From the NCBI GenBank assembly GCA_030562195.1, contig CM060202.1, positions 19,392,317-19,456,316 of the forward strand: a stretch of DNA of 64,000 nucleotides, read 5' to 3'. The notes beneath the pieces were generated by a model, which searched no databases, was not told where the DNA came from, and saw only the letters and a program-made list of their open reading frames with translations. Source of the DNA: Nipponacmea schrenckii. Taxonomy: Eukaryota > Mollusca > Gastropoda > Lottiidae. Shown here one piece after another: positions 62,101 through 64,000 of this stretch. The position numbers and the translations under genes were made by a program. Position 1 is the first letter of the stretch; each line of letters opens with the position of its first letter.

Positions 62101-64000
62101 AAGACGTCGTCTAGTGCCTATTGTCTGTATGGGTGTCTCAGGATTGGACATAGGTGTTCGGCGGTGGATATTGGTCGGAGTATTTGGTGACTGGGGCAAT
62201 GGTAAGGTGGTATTGGAAAGAGGTGATGAAGAATTGATTTTGGCATTATGTATTTTAGGGGTTGGCAGTATTTCAGTTTCGAGATGGTCAGTGACAGGAG
62301 GAGAGTGTTGGCGTTTCTTTGGAAGACTGCGTTAGTGGATCAAATTGATTGGCAATTGGTGGCGGCTTGCTTGTAGATGAAGTAGATTCCACAGCGTCCA
62401 CAATCATGTCAATTTCCGAAATCTGGTTCTAACACGCGAGAGAATTTATTGTGCGGGTATATTTTTCTAAAGTATCGCGGTGCAAACGATGGTAAGATTT
62501 TATTGCCCAGTTAATAGCTTCCGACGAGAGCTGTCTTAAATTTTGATCAGAAAGTTTGTGCGACTTCACAAAGTTTATTTTTTCTGCAAGCATATTCTCA
62601 TAATGAGATTTCAGTGCCAATGCCACGTCTTTAGCCCAGGATTTGTTTACATTTTGAATGGCCGAAATAATTGACGTATTCCTCAGAGCTGGTTTTACAA
62701 ACTGATTTAAGTCATTGATTTTAAAAAGAAAGCCACGAGTAGGCGAACCATTGTTTGCTTGCTGTGAAATGACAGAAACATAATGTAGGCACTGTAGAAT
62801 CTGAAACAATGCCTTCACAATGGGTTTCGTATCCTGCTGCTGTCTGTAATGGGTTTGCTGCTGTGTCTGATATTGTTGTCTATTATACTGCTGCCTATTA
62901 TCACGGTACTGTTGCCTATCATGTTGTTGTCTATTGCTATAGGACTGTTATACTGATACGTTTGCCTATCATACTGCCTGTTGTACCGATTCGGTTGCAT
63001 ATTATACTGATTCCTGTGGTATTGTTGCTGTTTATGCGGGGGAAATTGGGGTCTTCTAAAGTGTTGTCGGGGAAAGCGCCAGTCGTATCCATAGTCCATA
63101 GTAAATATCAATTGTCAACCAAATTAAAGGGAAATATTTTTCAAAAATATATATTTATACTTAAAATAGAAAAATAATATAACAAAAAATCAAAAAGGGG
63201 AAATTAATGTCACAAAATAACTTACATAACAAAAAACTAAGAATGTATAAAAGTCCTCAATATGACGCGATCCGGATTTCGGATATAGTATATATTTTAT
63301 ATTTCTGTTGTTAGATAAACCAAGTATATTTTATATTTCTGTTGTTAGATAAACCAAGTATATTTTATATTTCTGTTGTTAGATAAACCAAGTATATTTT
63401 ATATTTCTGTTGTTAGATAAACCAAGTATATTTTATATTTCTGTTGTTAGATAAACCAAGTATATTTTATATTTCTATTGTAAGATAAATCAAGTATATT
63501 TTATATTTCTGTTGTTAGATAAACCAAGTATATTTTATATTTCTATTGTTAGATAAATCAAGTATATTTTATATTTCTGTTGTTAGATAAACCAAGTATA
63601 TTTTATATTTCTGTGGTAAAATAAACTTAGTATATTTTATATTTCTGTTGTTAGATAAACCAAGTATATTTTATATTTCTGTTGTTAGATAAACCAAGTG
63701 TAAAGATAGAACCTGAAGTATCTGGTAACTATAAAATAATAGAAGGTAATACAGTAGAATTAAAGTGTATTGTAACTGATGCTAATCCTAATGATGCTGG
63801 TAGTTTGAGTTATAAATGGTATAAAGATACAACTACTTTACTAGGACAAGTTGGCTTTACAGTTCAAATATCACAGATAGGAATATATAGATGTACTGTT
63901 TCTAATGGAATTGGTACACCAGGACTATCAGATTCTATTACTATAGATGTTTTATTTCCACCAAGAGTCACCCTGATACCACAATATAGTATTATAGAAT
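56141..64000 (+). CDS. Receptor gene 3: Ig-superfamily paralogue (partial, runs off the window)
   Basis: Exons: 56141-56189 (signal peptide MAVVILLIGLLTQTALG), 57045-57305 (Ig), 63689 to the window end (start of the two-Ig exon). Phases match genes 1 and 2. The Ig exon has lost two codons (DNGSSKSD instead of DNGYGSSKSD) and keeps both cysteines. The two-Ig exon is open to the end. The intron between 57305 and 63689 is swollen to 6.4 kb by a long 34-bp array and a Penelope-like element inside it. The first donor is GTTTAG, weaker than in the paralogues, and the V-like Ig exon is dead. The gene may still be expressed without that domain, or be on the way to a pseudogene; the rest lies outside the window. 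Confidence 0.65.
56304..56625 (+). pseudogene. Dead first-Ig exon of receptor gene 3
   Basis: Blocks matching the intact exon at 46058-46408 remain in order: GAGAATCTGGTAGT, AATATTGATTATAGAGGAT, CATCTAAAACAACTACTAGT, GAAAACAGTATAACTAT. Stop codons (for example in CCTATTAAGC) and lost splice sites make it non-functional. Confidence 0.75.
56706..56838. repeat. Perfect 35-bp inverted repeat with duplicated arm
   Basis: 56706-56740 is the exact reverse complement of 56804-56838 (ATATATTAGAAATTATATAA and onward). The spacer of 63 bp contains a further copy of most of the right arm (GTGGTTTTTCGTTATATAAT at 56781). The spacer also carries AAGCGCTTTCGGCC. Confidence 0.85.
57345..58992 (+). repeat. 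Expanded 34-bp acceptor minisatellite (gene 3, left part)
   Basis: Nearly 50 copies of the unit with CTGTTGTTAG then ATAAACCAAGT, some shortened or altered (for example AGTATAAGG variants recurring every several units, a sign of higher-order duplication). It is interrupted at 58993 by a Penelope-like element and resumes at 63285. Confidence 0.92.
58993..63284 (-). mobile_element. Penelope-like element with SGNH-hydrolase ORF1, frameshifted
   Basis: Minus strand. ORF1 region (63111 to 61535): a Q/N/R/Y-rich start (DYGYDWRFPRQHFRR), a helical segment (62818-62429), then an SGNH-hydrolase-like domain with block I LIIGSSNISR, SYPGARIRHI, block III VIFHVGINN and block V DHVHWT. ORF2 region (61556 to 59294): LLDRGLNFIP, KSDKGSCCVI, SLPKIHKNP, GRPIISDC, SSMYTNID, GTAMGKRFAPSYANIFM and YGRFLDDIFI, which are Penelope RT motifs, then a cysteine cluster and a GIY-YIG nuclease (IYPISCKKCDVQYIGETKN, ESYWM). 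ORF2's ATG (61556) overlaps the end of ORF1 by 22 bp. About seven frame changes or stops (near 59863, 60660, 60710, 61070, 61240, 61870 and 62420-62810) show it is dead. It is inserted within the 34-bp array of receptor gene 3. Confidence 0.85.
63285..63688 (+). repeat. 34-bp acceptor minisatellite (gene 3, right part)
   Basis: About twelve copies of the same unit between the Penelope-like element and the exon beginning at 63689 (TTGTTAG then ATAAACCAAGTG). Confidence 0.92.

Noticed and set aside
62809..63177. Plus-strand frame of 122 codons rich in Tyr and Val
   Set aside because: Antisense to the Q/N/Y-rich start of the Penelope-like ORF1; codon bias comes from that.

Overview
The window looks like AT-rich, intron-rich nuclear DNA of a lophotrochozoan, most likely a mollusc. 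The evidence is small GT-AG exons, animal orthologues (DHRSX, PIBF1/CEP90, a DTHD1-like death-domain protein), an animal CAX-type Ca2+/H+ antiporter, an I/Nimbus-like LINE with RNase H, a Penelope-like element with GIY-YIG, tRNA-derived SINEs and a satellite of the GTCCGTCC-headed kind that I associate with molluscs. The organism is inferred from gene content only.

Layout. 81-612 (+): last two exons of a CAX antiporter. 1967-4519 (-): complete DHRSX in 7 exons. 5377-12423 (-): complete PIBF1 in 15 exons, 771 aa. 12666-15435: a ~160-bp satellite abutting a frameshifted LINE. 15436-28100: mostly non-coding, with a possible death-fold terminal exon (17784-18108), a candidate first exon (20748-20809), a retroelement zinc-knuckle remnant (24711-25130) and two minisatellites. 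28101-34243 (+): DTHD1-like ZU5/death-domain gene in 8 exons with two frameshifts in exon 3. 34693 to the end: a head-to-tail cluster of three paralogous Ig-superfamily receptors (37114-43582, 45726-49821, 56141 to beyond the window). Between and inside these lie a segmental duplication of the upstream region, an intact L2/CR1-like LINE (ORF of 1109 codons), SINEs, foldback elements and a decayed Penelope-like element whose first ORF carries an SGNH-hydrolase domain.

Receptor cluster. Gene 1 reads as signal peptide, six Ig domains, FN3, TM and a tyrosine-rich tail (775 aa). Gene 2 is signal peptide, V-like Ig, three Ig, FN3, TM and tail (about 635 aa). Gene 3 runs off the window. Extracellular exons are symmetrical phase 1-1, so domains can be lost without a frameshift; the first Ig exon is intact only in gene 2. 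Stretches of near-identity with sharp edges suggest gene conversion. Tails carry YxxL and YxNL motifs. Recognition or adhesion with tyrosine signalling, comparable in layout to invertebrate allorecognition or immune-type receptors, is an inference.

Most unusual observation: several minisatellites here are built from splice sites. A 33-bp array in PIBF1 and 34-bp arrays in all three receptor genes each repeat the 3' splice site plus the first 8-11 bases of the following exon. A 118-bp array in gene 1 repeats the acceptor plus about 80 bases of the Ig1 exon nine times. A ~50-bp array repeats a 5' splice site with the last ~15 exon bases. In the cases I translated, choosing a decoy site leads quickly to an in-frame stop, so these arrays could set a level of unproductive splicing or truncated receptor. 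I have no expression data.
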